NCBI RefSeq assembly: GCF_003473485.1
Contig: NC_053045.1
Span: forward strand, 59,190,494-59,254,493
Direction of reading: 5' to 3'
DNA length: 64,000 nt
Source of the DNA: Medicago truncatula
Taxonomy: Eukaryota > Streptophyta > Magnoliopsida > Fabales > Fabaceae
How positions within the stretch are numbered: position 1 is the stretch's first letter; each line of letters begins with the position of its first letter. Of this stretch, positions 1 through 12,900 are shown one piece after another. The notes under the pieces were generated by a model. That model was not told the origin of the DNA. It ran no database searches and was given only the letters and a program-made list of their open reading frames with translations. The translations under genes were made by a program, and so were the position numbers.

Positions 1-1818
1 TTAGAAACAAACAAAAACCACAATGATGATTTGATTATATCATTACATGGTCTACCAACATAGATTTCATTTTAATTAAAAAGTTGTCATAATAGTACTC
101 ATGCAATGATTTTCTCTAATCAGTCCTAAGACAAGAATCTTTGATGTTGGAATCATGGTCAATGGAAGCTTTCCCAGAAACAGATCAGTTGGTGTGCCTT
201 GATTCATGTTTCTACTATACATAGAATCCAATTAATCATATGAGCCATTTAGGTTGGAAATTATGGCTGTTGGGATATCAAAATTAGGACGTGGGTGTGC
301 CGTTTGAGACATGTCAACATATTATAATATGATTGTAAATACACACGCAACATTTTGCATTCTGGTTTGATGCTGCTATTGTTAGTAGTTGAAACTTATT
401 TGTCTATTGAGAGAGAGAGGTTATAGTTTTAATTTATAGTTAGCTTAGCTGGTATTGTCATCACATTTTCATTCATTCATGCATATATATATATCATGTA
501 GTAGAATTATTTATGAGATCCTTAACAGTTCACATGTATTTGTTTAATAAAGTATTCTTAATATATATCCTAAGGTTGGTTCTGGTTCAGGTTTATACTT
601 TATAAGTATAGATATATCTTAATCATTTACTCGGTGTGTGGAAGTTATGTTTACCCTTAATTATGCTAATTTTTGTCATCAATCATATGATGTTGACTAT
701 GATTTTCTACTAAAATTAGGTTTATGGGGATGTATTGCACTCCGTGTGGACCGTGTCTTAGAAGTTTGGTAAAAAATTGTTTATGGTCGAATGAATCATT
801 TATTTGTTAATTAAGTCTACTTGTTTCTTGAATCGATCCAAATAAGCTTCAAAGTCCTTCTTTTAAGACATAAGCTTCTAAGTCCATTAAAAAATATACT
901 TGTGCATATTCTAATCTTCCTCGTTACATATAAAGGTTTTTAACTTATCAAATATAAAACTACTTTATACACTTTGTCAACAAGACAACGAAATTATAGA
1001 GCAAGGTACTACTTTAGTTTAAAAAAAAAATTGAAGGGTAGTTAAGATTTATTCAGAAAATTATTTCAGTAAGTTTACAGTTTATTTAACTAATTCCAAC
1101 AGACTAGAGGTGCCTTCTAAACTGGCTATATATGTATTGGCTAGTTCAATAACATGGGTATTGCAGCTAGTCTTTTAAAAAAAAATTAAGTCTTTAAATA
1201 ATAGTTAAAAAATTAATATTTTAACATAATCTTTTAGTAACAAGTCTCTTTATCCCACTCAAAGTAAGACCAAGACGGGGACACTTTTGGATTAACATTT
1301 TGTTCACATATTCAATATCAAACGATAACAAAATCGGTTTTAGACAGTATAAAAAAATGTTTGGTCATCGTCAGTCATTCATTACCATTGTGATAAGTCG
1401 TTGGTTGAGTTTTTTTGATACTTTAAATCTTTTATGTAAAACATAATCTTTGAATCATAAGAAGCTGGTATTTGTTTAGTCCATTTTTTTAGAGAAGGTA
1501 TTTGTTTAGTCCATGACAATAAGAAATGACACCAATTTTCTTTCTTATAAGAGAAATAAATATTAGGAACCTCTTTTCAATATACTATTTCTTATTGATT
1601 CGGATTTATACGGGTCTTATTAAATTTCATGTTGGATTCAAGATCTGTGTAATTTAGGGATACTCAATTCCAAAATAGTGAGATTTATTTGAATTTTAAC
1701 AAACAAACAAAAAAAAGTCTATTGAAAAGTGTTTAGAGGGTGCGTATATTTTTTTTTACTAATAAGTGGTTGATTTTATTTGAGTGAAGTGTTTCATGTA
1801 TAGGGTGCCTATTGGCGG
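1..1818. other. Intergenic, no gene recognised
   Basis: AT-rich sequence without an open frame of coding character on either strand. It holds short poly-A and poly-T runs, a GA tract near 410 and a short (AT)n near 485-495. I see no RNA gene or complete mobile element here. Confidence 0.6.
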
Positions 1819-2280
1819 CAGGGGCGGATCCAAACATTTAGTATATGTGGGGTTAAAATTTTGAAAAAACAATATTGCAAACTATATTAAAAATAAGAAG
1901 GGTTTTTTCTATCATGTGAAAATTTGCACGTTAAGAAATTTAAAATGGTAAGTTTGTTTTGTAACTTGTGTATTTTATATTAAATATATAACTTTTTAAT
2001 AAATGATTGGTGTTTTTCAATGAAATGATACTCATTCTAGTTGCACACTAGAAGTTGTTGTATAGGTTTCTTCCTTTGCACATTCGATGCATCCATATTA
2101 GGCACATCAATGATATAAGTTCTTCTCATCCCTCATTCCTTATTTCTTGGTATCATTAACAAGTGACAAAACATTCAAAAGATCTTATTTTTAACATGTG
2201 TTTTATTTATTAAAAAAAAAAATAGTAAAATTTCATGTGGGGCTTTAGCCACACATAATCTACAAATGCATCCGCTCCTG
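1819..2280. mobile_element. hAT-like non-autonomous element (MITE), 462 bp
   Basis: The left end reads CAGGGGCGGATCCA and the right end is the reverse complement of CAGGAGCGGATGCA, so the termini are inverted repeats of the CAGNGGCGGA type common to plant hAT MITEs. The flanking octamers attggcgg (1811-1818) and gttgactg (2281-2288) agree at 5 of 8 positions, which fits a decayed 8-bp duplication. Subterminal sequence (gtggggttaaaa / gtggggctttag) is also related. There is no coding capacity, so it would be mobilised only in trans. Membership of hAT is inferred from the termini. Confidence 0.6.
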
Positions 2281-2635
2281 GTTGACTGGCTGCATAATCA
2301 CACCTTTTTGTACTTTTAAACCCATTTTCTATCTTTTTCACCCTTTGCACTCCTTGTGTTTGGATGTTCAATATTATTATATTTTTCTTAAGAAGTTAAA
2401 TTATTCTACTGAAATTTACATAAGAGATAATCAAACTTAAGATTTTAAGATGAGTAAACTCCAAGATCATAAGTCAATCCAAATGAGTTTTAATACATTC
2501 ATTTTGTCTTTGCAAAAAAAATAATAATAAGTGGATGGTCTAAGTGATAAGAGGATACTTAAGAAAGTAGTTGTGAGAAAACTCGGTTGAGAAGAAAATA
2601 TTTACATTGTATGTCTAACAATTTCTTGGCATAGA

Positions 2636-4913
2636 GTGGACTGACATCAAGGATGCATGTATAAGGTGCTGGCTAAGATACTTGCAAACAGACTTCGTGC
2701 CGTTATCGGAAGTGTGGTATCGGATTCTCAATCCGCTTTCATTAAAGGCAAACAAATCATGGATAGCATTTTAGTTGCAAATGAGGCGGTCGACGGGGCG
2801 TGTCGTTATAAGAAATATATGTTGATTTTTAAGGTGGATTTTGAAAAGGCGTATGACTTGGTGGATCTTAATTATTTGGATACCGTTATGCAAAAATGAA
2901 TTTTCCGACTCTTTGGAGAAAGTGGATGGCCGAATGTATGGCAACAGCAACCGCCTCGGTGTTGGTGAATGGGTGCCCTACGGAGGAATTTACTATGGAA
3001 CGTGGTTTGCGTCAGGGTGACCCTCTGTCTCCGTTTCTTTTTTTATTAGCGGCGGAAGGTTTCCATATTCTCATGGTGTCGCTAATCCAGGCTGGTTTAT
3101 TCAATGGTTATAGAGTGGGGCGCGAAAATACTATGTGTTTGTCTCACCTACAGTTCGCCGACGATACGTTGATTATTGGGGAAAAGATTTGGTTAAATGT
3201 GCGCTCAATGAGGGCTGTTTTGTTGCTATTTGAACAAGTGTCTGAGCTGAAGGTTAATTTCCATAAAAGCTTGATTACGGGAGTTAATGTTACGGATTCT
3301 TGGTTGTATGAGGCATCTTTGATTTTGAATTTTCGGGTTGGAACCCTACCTTTTGTGTACTTGGGGCTGCCTATAGGAAGGGATCCGCGTAAGCTGGAAT
3401 TTTGGAGACCGCTTTTGGACATTATAAGAACTAGATTGTCGAATTGGAAAGGCAAATCTCTTTCGTTTGGTGGTCGCCTGATCCTTTTCAAATCTGTCCT
3501 GACATCTCTACCGGTTTACTTTCTTTCCTTCTTCAAGGCCCCCACAGGTATAATTTCTTCCATAGAATCTTTATTTAATTTTTTTTTTTAAATTGCATGG
3601 GTAGGTTGGGATACTGTGTGTTTACTGAAGAAGGAAGGAGGTTTGGGGGTCAGGAGGATGAGGGAGTTTAATGTTGCTCTGTTAGGGAAATGGTGTTGGT
3701 GTATGTTGATTGACAGGGATGGACTTTGGTATAGAGTCCTGAAGGTGAGATATGGAGAGGAGGGAGGTCGGTTGAAGGAAGGGGGTGGTGACAGTTCGGT
3801 GTGGTGGAGGATGTTATGCGGGATTCGTAGAGGCGCAGGGTTAGGGGAGGGGAGTTGGTTTGAGGATAATGTTCGTCGTGTGGTTGATCGAGGGATTAGC
3901 ACTTATTTTTGGTTAGATAATTGGTTGGGGGGAGCTCCCTTGCGAGTGCAATTTCCCCGCCTTTTTTAGTTGTCTGAAAACAAAGGGTGACAGTGAAGGA
4001 GATGGCTGAGAGAGGGTGGGATGTTGGTGGTGGTGCCTAGGTGTGGAGGAGGCGTCTTTTAGCCTGGGAAGAGGAGTCAGTGTCGGAGTGTTCGTCCTTG
4101 CTGTGTGATATTGTTTTGCAGGTATCCACTCTTGACAGATGGCGGTGGATGCTTGATCCTATTGGCGGGTACTCTGTCAAAGGGACATATAAGTACCTTA
4201 CGCTTCCTACTACACCTGTGGAGACCAGTCTTTATGATGCAGCTTGGCTAAAACAAGTTCCGTTAAAGGTTTATGTGTTCGTTTGGCGTCTTCTCCGCAA
4301 CAGGCTCCCGACTAAAGATAACCTCCTTCGCAGGAGAGCTATTCACCATGATGACATTTTTGTGTGGGAGGGTGTGGCTGTCCAGAGACATCGCATCATC
4401 TCTTCTTCCGTTGTGATACTTTTGGCCGCTTGTGGCTTCATGTCTACCAGTGGCTCGACATTTTGTTCATACCTCCAGACATGGTTCGTGACAACTTCCA
4501 TCAGTTTGGTAATTTAGCGGGAGTACCGCGTTCTACTCACACATTTCTTCAGATTATTTGGCATGCTTGTGTTTGGCTCATTTGGAAGGAAAGAAGTAGC
4601 AGGATTTTTAATCACAAAACCAAGGAAGTTGGTCTTTTGTTGGATAGTGTTAAGTTAACGTCTTTTTTATGGTTGAAAGCTAACAAGCTTACTTCCACTT
4701 TCAGTTACACTGACTGGTGGCGGGACCCTCTTCTATGTATGGGTGTTAGAGATTAGCTTTCCTCACATTTGTTTCTTTTGTTGTGCTTTCCGTTGGCATT
4801 AGACACTTAACTTTGTAACTTTGTCGAGAGGTTCTCTCTGTACACCTTGTGCGAGATGAATCTCTCTTGGTATTTAATATAATCTCATTTTGATTTCTTC
4901 AAAAAAAAAAAAA
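2636..4913 (+). mobile_element. 5'-truncated LINE (L1-like non-LTR retrotransposon)
   Basis: The insertion lies between two exact copies of the 12-mer tcttggcataga (2624-2635 and 4914-4925), and its 3' end is a run of 13 A directly before the second copy. This is the signature of target-primed reverse transcription. The body starts inside the reverse-transcriptase domain of ORF2, so the endonuclease domain, ORF1 and the 5' UTR are absent: a classic 5' truncation. Coding sequence ends near 4756 and the rest is 3' UTR with the A tail. The clean duplication suggests a fairly recent insertion, although the reading frame is already broken. Confidence 0.9.
2647..4756 (+). pseudogene. LINE ORF2 remnant: reverse transcriptase plus zf-RVT
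   Basis: The conceptual product runs through the fingers/palm of a non-LTR reverse transcriptase (SDSQSAFIKGKQIMDSILVA, the RQGDPLSPFLF motif, and the catalytic FADD box within LQFADDTLII). It continues through the thumb region and ends in the zinc-binding zf-RVT region (WRLLRNRLPTKDNLLRR, then a C...H..H pattern around 4370-4400). The frame shifts near 2897, an in-frame stop lies near 3590, and there are further breaks near 3966 and 4370, so no intact protein is possible. The upstream endonuclease is missing because of the 5' truncation. It is a dead copy, not a host gene. Confidence 0.85.
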
Positions 4914-4925
4914 TCTTGGCATAGA

Positions 4926-5847
4926 TTATAGTCACTGTTAAATGAATTAAAAAAAAAAAGTGATTTTTGCACTCTCCCATAATATCGTGATCCATGCATA
5001 TATAGAATGATTTTGCTTTTGGTCTGAGACTATCAATAGGGAGGAACAACCCATCTTAATTTGTGATTAATCTTTGTTATGTTGGGATAGACCTACTTAT
5101 TAAATAGATAGCCGGCTTATGATAGATAGAAAGTGACGATTTTTTTATTTTTTTTAGAATAAGTGATGATGACTTTGCTCGTATGATAAGTACCAAAAAC
5201 ATGAACAACAAAAAAATGTAAAAACAGGTTAGAAAATAATAATAAATCAGAAATGATAGTAAGAACAGCAAGAAAATAGAATCATACCGATTTGATTTCA
5301 CATTTTCACTTGTTGGGGATGCTGTTTTTTTCTTTCTTTCTTTCAGAAACCAATGAAACGATGGTTGTTGTGGCCAGTAATAAGGTATGACAAATACAAG
5401 GGTGTGCAAAGTGCAACTTTGGAATGTTTTGAGACGCGGGGTTGAGAAATTTTTGTTATATATTGATACGGCCGTCAATTTTTGTTGTGAATTTTAGGGT
5501 GACGGTTCTATTAAAAGAAAGTTCTCCCCCAAATTTAATCTTTATTCTTTATACTTTCAAAGAGTTTTTCAATTACCAAATCGTGATTTTACGGTTTATG
5601 ACATTAAAAAAAATTAATACCATGGATAATAAATATGGGTTTTTCTTTCAAAAAAAAAATGAGTTTTTTTAGAGTGAAGAAACAAAAGGTGATGTAATGT
5701 GTGCGTTTTTTCTTTATTTTTCGGTTTGGTTTGCCTAGCTCTATCGGTTTGTTTGGACAATGTAGGGGCAAACAAAGAAAAAGGTGCATGAAGGGGGTTA
5801 TGTAGACATCAATTTTCATGAAGAAGACGAATAGGGAAAACAAGGTT
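4926..5847. other. Intergenic, no gene recognised
   Basis: AT-rich sequence with T-runs and A-runs. Open frames of 76-133 codons occur on both strands, but they are low-complexity (Phe, Leu, Lys, Ile runs from homopolymers) and have no recognisable domain or splice context. Confidence 0.55.
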
Positions 5848-6852
5848 CAAAGTGTGTTTGGGTTAAGGATTTAGGAGGAGAAAGGACGGGAGGGCTCACT
5901 TTTATTTTTTAAATTATGAACATTGTAAAGTGTTTTTTTTTTTAATAAATTAAGTGTTTTTGAAGTACTTTATCATTCTGTTTGGAACGCAAGAAATAGG
6001 AAAGAGAGATTGAAGGACGAGAGAAGATGGAGAGAAATGGCCAACTCATCCTGTTTGGTGAGCAGAGAAAGAGGGACGAGAGATTAAAAAGAGCATGAAC
6101 CCCACATGAATTTGTTTCTCGCCAACTTTGCGAAGAAACAGGGGAGAGATACAACTTTATTCATGATTTTCCTTTAATACCCTCTCAACATAAGAGTTTT
6201 GCTGTTGTGCGTTTTGTTTCATGTTCACTAATTAATTCAATCACGTCCATGTACTATTTGCTAACCGCATATTAGCTATCTATTCATTTGATTTTTTTTT
6301 TTTGGAATTTTCATTTCATATAATAATATTTTATTAGTATATAAAAAATATACTATGTTAACAATTTAATCAATCAATAATTTGCTTATAATTTATAACA
6401 ATTTTTTTGACATATATCCCAAGAAGTTAAATTTGATTAGATATAATAGTGTAATTAATTACCTTAAATTGATAAAATCAGTTTAAATAATCTAATCATA
6501 TCAATTATATTTTATAAAATTTATTTTTAAGGTTTTTTTAATTGAGGGGTATTTTTGTACTTTTGAAAGTAATCAACACTTCTCTCTCCTCTATTTCTCT
6601 TCAATCTCTTTTCTACCAAACAGTACATCAAATCTACTCTATTTCTCACATAATTCTCTCTTCTCAATCTCTCTCTCACCACTTTCTCTCTTTACAACTT
6701 CTCTTTCAAACCAAACACACCATATATGATCATTTATCATGTTGTTAATTCAATTTTTTAAAAATTATTTTATAATATTTTTAATCTAAAATAAAAAAGC
6801 AAGCCCCTCCTTCCATCCCTCTCCTAAACCCCCTCAATTCAAACACACCTTT
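5848..6852. mobile_element. Foldback (inverted-repeat) element, about 1 kb
   Basis: The left end (gtgtgtttgggttaagga, then a purine-rich stretch to about 5915) pairs with the right end (6785-6850, ending ttcaaacacacc). Further in, 5960-6125 (purine-rich, ctgtttgg...gagaga) pairs loosely with 6545-6725 (pyrimidine-rich, ending accaaacacacc). This looks like one inverted-repeat element nested in, or duplicated within, another. Arm identity is roughly 70%, so it is old. No target-site duplication could be fixed. The small frames inside it are low-complexity by-products of the arms. Confidence 0.5.
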
Positions 6853-8397
6853 AATGATACGATTTGTTTGGGCCTACTCATTTGTTGGTTTGGGCCCCAA
6901 TGACCTCCCTTCAAGAATTTCTTTTTTCACCCCATGTCCTTCTTGTTCACCCTTCGGTTTGACCATTTTACCACTATCAGATTTTATGATTCCCTTCGAT
7001 TTTGGGATAGATTGTTCATACCTTGGTAGACATTGGATGTCCTCTTTTATAGGCGGGGACATGAAGACCCTCTGGGCAAAGACTAAAGAGCAGTTGGAAT
7101 GCGGGTAGATGACCAAATTTATAATCATCGACTGTTGGCATCTGCTCTTTATGTAGTTTTGAGTTTCAAACATAAGGCGCATGTAGTATTAAGGCCCAAA
7201 GGTGTGTATTTGACCTTTCTTTGTATCATACCTTTGTTAGGCGAAACTATGGTGGATCGAGGGCATGTTGTAGGTCCTCTTATGGTGTTGGATTTATATC
7301 TAAAATATGGGTTGTTGAGCATAGCCCTTGAACCGTCGAGCATACCATTTTGGACAATCCAAAACACAATTGATCAAGTTAGACACTTCTTTAATCTGAT
7401 TTTTATTAGCTACAAAAGCAATTGAGTGAGATTGAAATTATAACAATATGTGAATTACAGAACTAAAAACTCATATCTTGAAATTGAGGGGCAAATAGTT
7501 TTATTCAAAAGCGCATTTAAACCTTATTTTCATAGTGTGTGGTAAGTAGAGACGATAGAAAATTTTGTATCACCAATTAAAAATTCAAAATATAGTGAAT
7601 AAAATTTTTTAAGGAGAAGAGAGTTTAATTGTTGGGTAAAACAATTTTTTACAAGATTTTATTACATTTTGACTGAACTTTGAATTATCGAGATCCACTT
7701 TTCTAAAATCGAAGGGTTAACAAAAAAAACTATATTTTCTTTTTCCAATGCAAAACAATACACTATTTTTTTTCCTTCACTTTTCGTTTTACATTATTTC
7801 ATTCTTTAATTTTTTCTCGAAAAAAAAAAAAAAAAAACTCTCTCTATCGTAGAGTAATTGATCATTTTGTTCATTTCACATGTATTAAGAAAAATGTATA
7901 TATGAAAAAGAGAGAGAAATGATTGTGAATGTCTTTGCCAAGTATTGACATATTCATCGTTATCACAAATGTAAAGTACTAAAATATATTAAATTGAGAG
8001 TGATAAAATTAATATTAATTAGAGTTATAATTGAAAAAAAGTTAATATTGCATTGAAAAGTAAAATAAATCACTTATTTTAGAACAATATTTTTTGAAGA
8101 ATGCTAATCATTATCCTAGAGGCATTGGTTAAGCAACTAAAAAATATGAGAGAACTTAAAAAATAATTCAAAAAGTTCAAATTGTTACCACATCGTATAT
8201 TTATACGATGCGATATCTATCATATGGCAAATTATATTAGAATCCTTTAATCATAAACTTCCTTCCAGACATGTGAAATTTACTTTTTTTTTTTTTTTTT
8301 TTTTTTGTATTTTATTATTGACACACATACTCAATTAAGCACAAACATGAGGGAAATATGATTCCACTTAAGCCAAACGACTAGACTCTAACCATGG
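6853..8397. other. Intergenic with unexplained weak open frames
   Basis: 7099-7425 (+) is open for 108 codons and is less AT-biased than its surroundings, but shows no domain I recognise, no flanking splice pattern and no paralogue in the window. It may be a fragment of an unidentified transposon or captured sequence. 8284-8306 is a run of 23 T. The rest is AT-rich spacer. Confidence 0.4.
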
Positions 8398-8639
8398 ACT
8401 GCGGTTATATGGTGCATAAGGAAATCCTTATGCACCCTGCATAAATCTATAAATGGTTTTAGTGAATTGTACTCCAAAATCATTAGATGTATTTAATGGT
8501 TTCCAGCACCCTGCATAAATCCCAACCCAATTATGCCAAAACTATTTTGATGTGAAAATGGTCTATGTGAGTTACACTCCAAAACCATTTTTAGATTTAT
8601 GCAAGTGCATAAGGATTTCCTTATGCACGGTAACCGCAC
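8398..8639. mobile_element. Mutator-like MITE, about 242 bp
   Basis: The termini are inverted repeats: tgcggttatatggtgcataa... on the left and the complement of ...ttatgcacggtaaccgca on the right, both including the block gtgcataaggaaatcctt. The element is flanked by exact copies of ctctaaccatgg (8386-8397 and 8640-8651). The true duplication may be 9-11 bp, because GG could belong to the termini. A duplication of this length with G-rich termini points to the Mutator superfamily. Internal sequence also repeats (ccctgcataaatc occurs twice). It has no coding capacity. Confidence 0.75.
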
Positions 8640-9375
8640 CTCTAACCATGGGGACAATATGTATTTTACTTGAATACTGATAAAATAATAATAATTGAAT
8701 AAGTTAATTTTTTACAAAAGAATAATTTTATAAAGAATTCAATATGGGTACATTGACAAGGTAAAACTTTTTTATATTAAGGATGTCAGTTTTCCAAGTT
8801 ATTATTATTATTATTATTTTTATTGTGGTGGACCTGTGATGACATTGACGACCATAATTGACGAGTGTGGTAGAGTACGACGCCGATTTACTTGAGAGGA
8901 TGATGTATCTACAAACACTTCTACGTTCAAGTGAGTGAAGGTATAAGCGAGTCAAGATGTTTTTTTTTATTGAATGAATAATATATTTTCTCTCTTTGAT
9001 ATGTAGTGGAACATGTGTATAAAACACTTAAATGGTTGCAGTTCACTCGACATAAAATTTGTAGTATCATTGTTCGATCAACATCATAAGATTCATATTT
9101 GCTATTAGGTTTTTACAACCAATTTTCGAGTTCAAACCAACTAGAGCGATCCATTCTGAGATCAACATTTGATCGAGCTTTTCTAAGTGAAGGATTGAGT
9201 CCATGCCCAATCTAAAACAAAAATTGATCATTAGACACTCATACTTTGATCTCAGGCATCTCGAACCGACCATTTTACCCCAACGGTAATTAATTACGCT
9301 CCTCGACATTGAATATCTTTTTTTGAGATAAATGAATTGAAGGATTGAGCCCATGCCCAATCCGTAATCTTGTGT

Positions 9376-9493
9376 AACAAAAGCTCAGTTGGTAGGACAA
9401 TGCATTATTATATGCAGGGGTCGGAGTTCGAATCTCGAACACCCCACTTATTCACCTTATAAGGGTGAATTCTAGCCACTAGACTACTGACCA
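9376..9493 (+). mobile_element. tRNA-derived SINE
   Basis: It contains an RNA polymerase III box A (aagctcagttggta, about 9381-9394) and box B (gagttcgaatctc, about 9424-9436) at tRNA-like spacing. The 3' body reads ttattcaccttataagggtgaattctagccactag (about 9449-9482), which I recognise as typical of legume SINEs. It lies about 420 bp upstream of the translocator start codon, so it could overlap the promoter or 5' UTR of that gene. A poly-A tail and duplication are not evident. Confidence 0.7.
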
Positions 9494-9761
9494 GAGTGTG
9501 ACAGCCACTGCAGAAGAGATACATACATAGTAGACACTAGACAGGATCTGAGTGAGTTGGCTTTGTACTCGTTTGTTGGTGCTTCTCTCCTCTGCCGTTA
9601 CGTTACGTTACATACTACAGAGTCGCACATGCTTCTAAACACCCACCCAACAACTCAGTAATAGTATTAGCAGTGGAGTACAACACAGAAAAATTAAATT
9701 AAATTCAATAAACCCCTCCATCATCATTTATTAATTCTTCCCTTTTCTTCTGAATCTCTGA

Positions 9762-9786
9762 TCTCTCTCTCTCTCTCTCTCTCTCT
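9762..9786 (+). repeat. (TC)n microsatellite in translocator 5' leader
   Basis: About 12 TC units lie roughly 130 bp before the ATG at 9916. Pyrimidine-rich tracts like this are common in plant 5' leaders; a regulatory role is not shown. Confidence 0.7.
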
Positions 9787-9915
9787 ATTCTTCCCTTCCG
9801 TCTCACAGATCCGTACAATTTCTCTAAATCCATGCTTCAATTCCAAAGATTTTAACTTTACTCCATTCGACGAAATGGGTCTGTCTTGTTAGTTGCTTCT
9901 GTCTCAAAATCACAA

Positions 9916-12900
9916 ATGAAAATGATGAGCAAAACGCTTTTACTAACTTATTTCTACTTATTTATCTACATCTTGCTTTCTTCTGGTGTCATTCTCTACA
10001 ACAAGGTAACTCCACTTACTACTCTTTACTTCTACTTCTTTTTTATCCATTAATTAACTCTTCTTCTTTATCTTAATTAATAATGCAGTGGGTTTTATCT
10101 CCAAAGTACTTTAATTTTCCACTTCCCATCACACTTACCATGATTCATATGGCTTTTTCTGGAGCTGTTGCTTTTTTTCTTGTCCGGGTTTTTAAGGTAT
10201 GTATCTCATTTTATTCTTACTTACTTTTTTGGTGTTTATGCTCAATTTCATTCATTCTTCACATCCCACATGCCCAACTGCTTGTTTGTTTTTGATAACA
10301 TTTAACATACTAGTCTGATGTTGATTGTTGATGTAACAATTACTGTCCTCTTTATTTGATTCAATTCTTTGATCTTTTGATTGCATCTTATGTAGCACCG
10401 ATGACATTGACACGATAACAACATTATTACATTCAATTAATTCATTTTTTTAAATTCTTATTAATGTCACTATGTCTGGTGTCCGTGTTAGTGCTTTAGA
10501 GTTTGCATCTCCTTTACCAATCTAAAGGGAAACACTCTACCTTATATTTATCGCCAACTCTATGGTGCACAAGCAAGATAAGTCTTGCACCATGCACAAG
10601 GTTGTTTCCACTATTGGATCAATAAATTCCACTATTAAGTTTAATAAAATAGGATGAGATTTATTGATCCTGTGGTAGAAAACAGACTTTTGCATGGTGC
10701 AAGAGTAATTTGTTTGTGCATGTAAGACAAATCCTATATTTATTTGTGTACATACATACATGTCTGTGTTTCACTTTCATTAGGATATTGTTACTTGAAC
10801 TTTTATTGCCTACCATCCTTGCTTGATCAAATTTTTATTGTCTGATTTGCAGGTTGTATCTCCTGTAAAAATGACATTTGAAATGTGAGTCTGCGTGCCA
10901 ATGATTTTATGCCTTCCTGTGCTTTGTAATCCTTTGACTAACTTATTTCTAAACGTGTTCTTTCTGTCACAGATATGCAACTTGTGTGATACCAATAAGT
11001 GCATTCTTTGCATCAAGTCTCTGGTAAGCACTACACCTAGGAAATCTTTAGTTTTCTGATTTCATACAAACATAATCCACAGATTCTTTATAAAGGAAGA
11101 TATCCCTCATTTTAACGTTTCCTATTTGTCTGATTCAACAAGTGCGTGTGCAATAAAGTTACGCATAGGCTCAAAACTGTCATTACTATGTTTGTTATTT
11201 AATAATTAGCCCAGTTAAGTTCGGTTTATTCAACTTGTTTGTGCTAGGTTGAACTTGAATATAGTACGAGGCAGCTTTAGATTGGTTGTGGAAGGTTTTC
11301 ATGTAATCCCATTTAAGGATAAATTTGATACTTCCAGTTTCTTATGAATTGAATACCCATTAGGCTGGATCTGTTGCTCCTGCATTTGACTACTTAAACT
11401 AGTGAGATGTTATACTAGGCATGAAGTTCTTTGTTCTCAGTAGATAATCCTCTGTCAAAGAATTTGGTATAGTTAAGATCATCGTTTACTATCTAGGTTT
11501 ACTTTGAAATCTCTTTCCAAACGGTCATTATCAGACCCCCTTAGAATAGATTATTGCTTGTCTTGAGTTATTATATATATGTAGTATGATTAGCCTAAAC
11601 TAGGTTTTACCTTTTGTCACTATGTACATATATTTTGAATTTATTCACTTTTAAATCTTTTCAAACCGTATAGTGTAGCTCAGTGGTATGGGTTGGGAAC
11701 TTGGGAGGCTGAAGGAGTATTATGTAGGAGTTCTAGGTTTGATCTATGTTGCTATTGAATTCCCCTCCGACTAACAACTTACCAACCACTAACATTTGCC
11801 TATTAAAAATGTTAAAAGTATGATATTTCTAAGCAATTATAATTATAATTTACTTGTAATAGCTTACATGTATTATTCATAGACTATCCTGATTGCATGC
11901 ACTTTAGTTTCTTTCTTCTATACATGCTCTATTCAGATGCTTATGCCTCATTTAGTATCAGTACTTTTGAAGATACAATCATATTTATATAAGCAAGCAA
12001 TATGCTTTTTTGTTGCTACAGGTTCGGTAACACGGCTTATTTGCATATCTCTGTGGCTTTTATCCAGATGCTTAAAGCTCTGAGTATGTATTAACAAACT
12101 TCACATGTTTCTCTTACTTTTGATGATGATTCCTTAATTTAAAATACTTGTGTTGTTGTTTCAGTGCCAGTTGCAACATTCCTTGTGGCTGTTTTATGCG
12201 GCATTGACAAAGCAAGGTGTGATGTGTTCCTCAACATGCTGCTTGTTAGTGTTGGAGTCGTCGTTTCCTCCTACGGGGAAATTCATTTTAATATAGTTGG
12301 TACACTTTACCAGGTCACAGGCATCTTTGCAGAGGCTTTTCGACTGGTCTTAACACAAGTCCTTTTACAGAAGAAGGGCTTGAGTTTAAATCCCATTACA
12401 AGCTTATATTACATAGCTCCATGCAGGTATTTTGTGTTGATGCTTCCAGCTAGTTTTCTCTAAAATTTTGGAAAAAATAGTCAATTGAGTCTGTAGTGTA
12501 CAACTGTCATATTAACCCACGGCAGCCTTATGCATTTATCTTTGAGGTTTAGTTAAGTATAGTAATACTGATTTTTGGGCAATGCACCTTGACAACATGA
12601 TGCATTTATCTTCTACTTTGTTTTATGCAGTTTTGTGTTTCTCTTTGTGCCTTGGTACCTTCTGGAAAAGCCGATGATGGAAGTTTCACAGATTCAGTTC
12701 AATTTTTGGATCTTTTTTTCAAATGCTCTGTGTGCTCTAGCCTTGAATTTTTCCATTTTCTTAGTAATTGGTAGAACTGGTGCTGTAACCATCCGAGTTG
12801 CCGGTGTGCTTAAAGACTGGATATTAATAGCCCTTTCAACAGTTATATTTCCAGAGTCTACAATAACTGGACTGAATATAATTGGCTATGGTATTGGTAA

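Noticed and set aside
8860-9360. Minus-strand frames of 97-99 codons
   Set aside because: No domain or splice context; they lie in spacer upstream of the SINE.
9424-9436. Functional tRNA gene at the SINE
   Set aside because: Box A and box B are present, but no cloverleaf with matching acceptor stem can be formed, and a SINE body follows.
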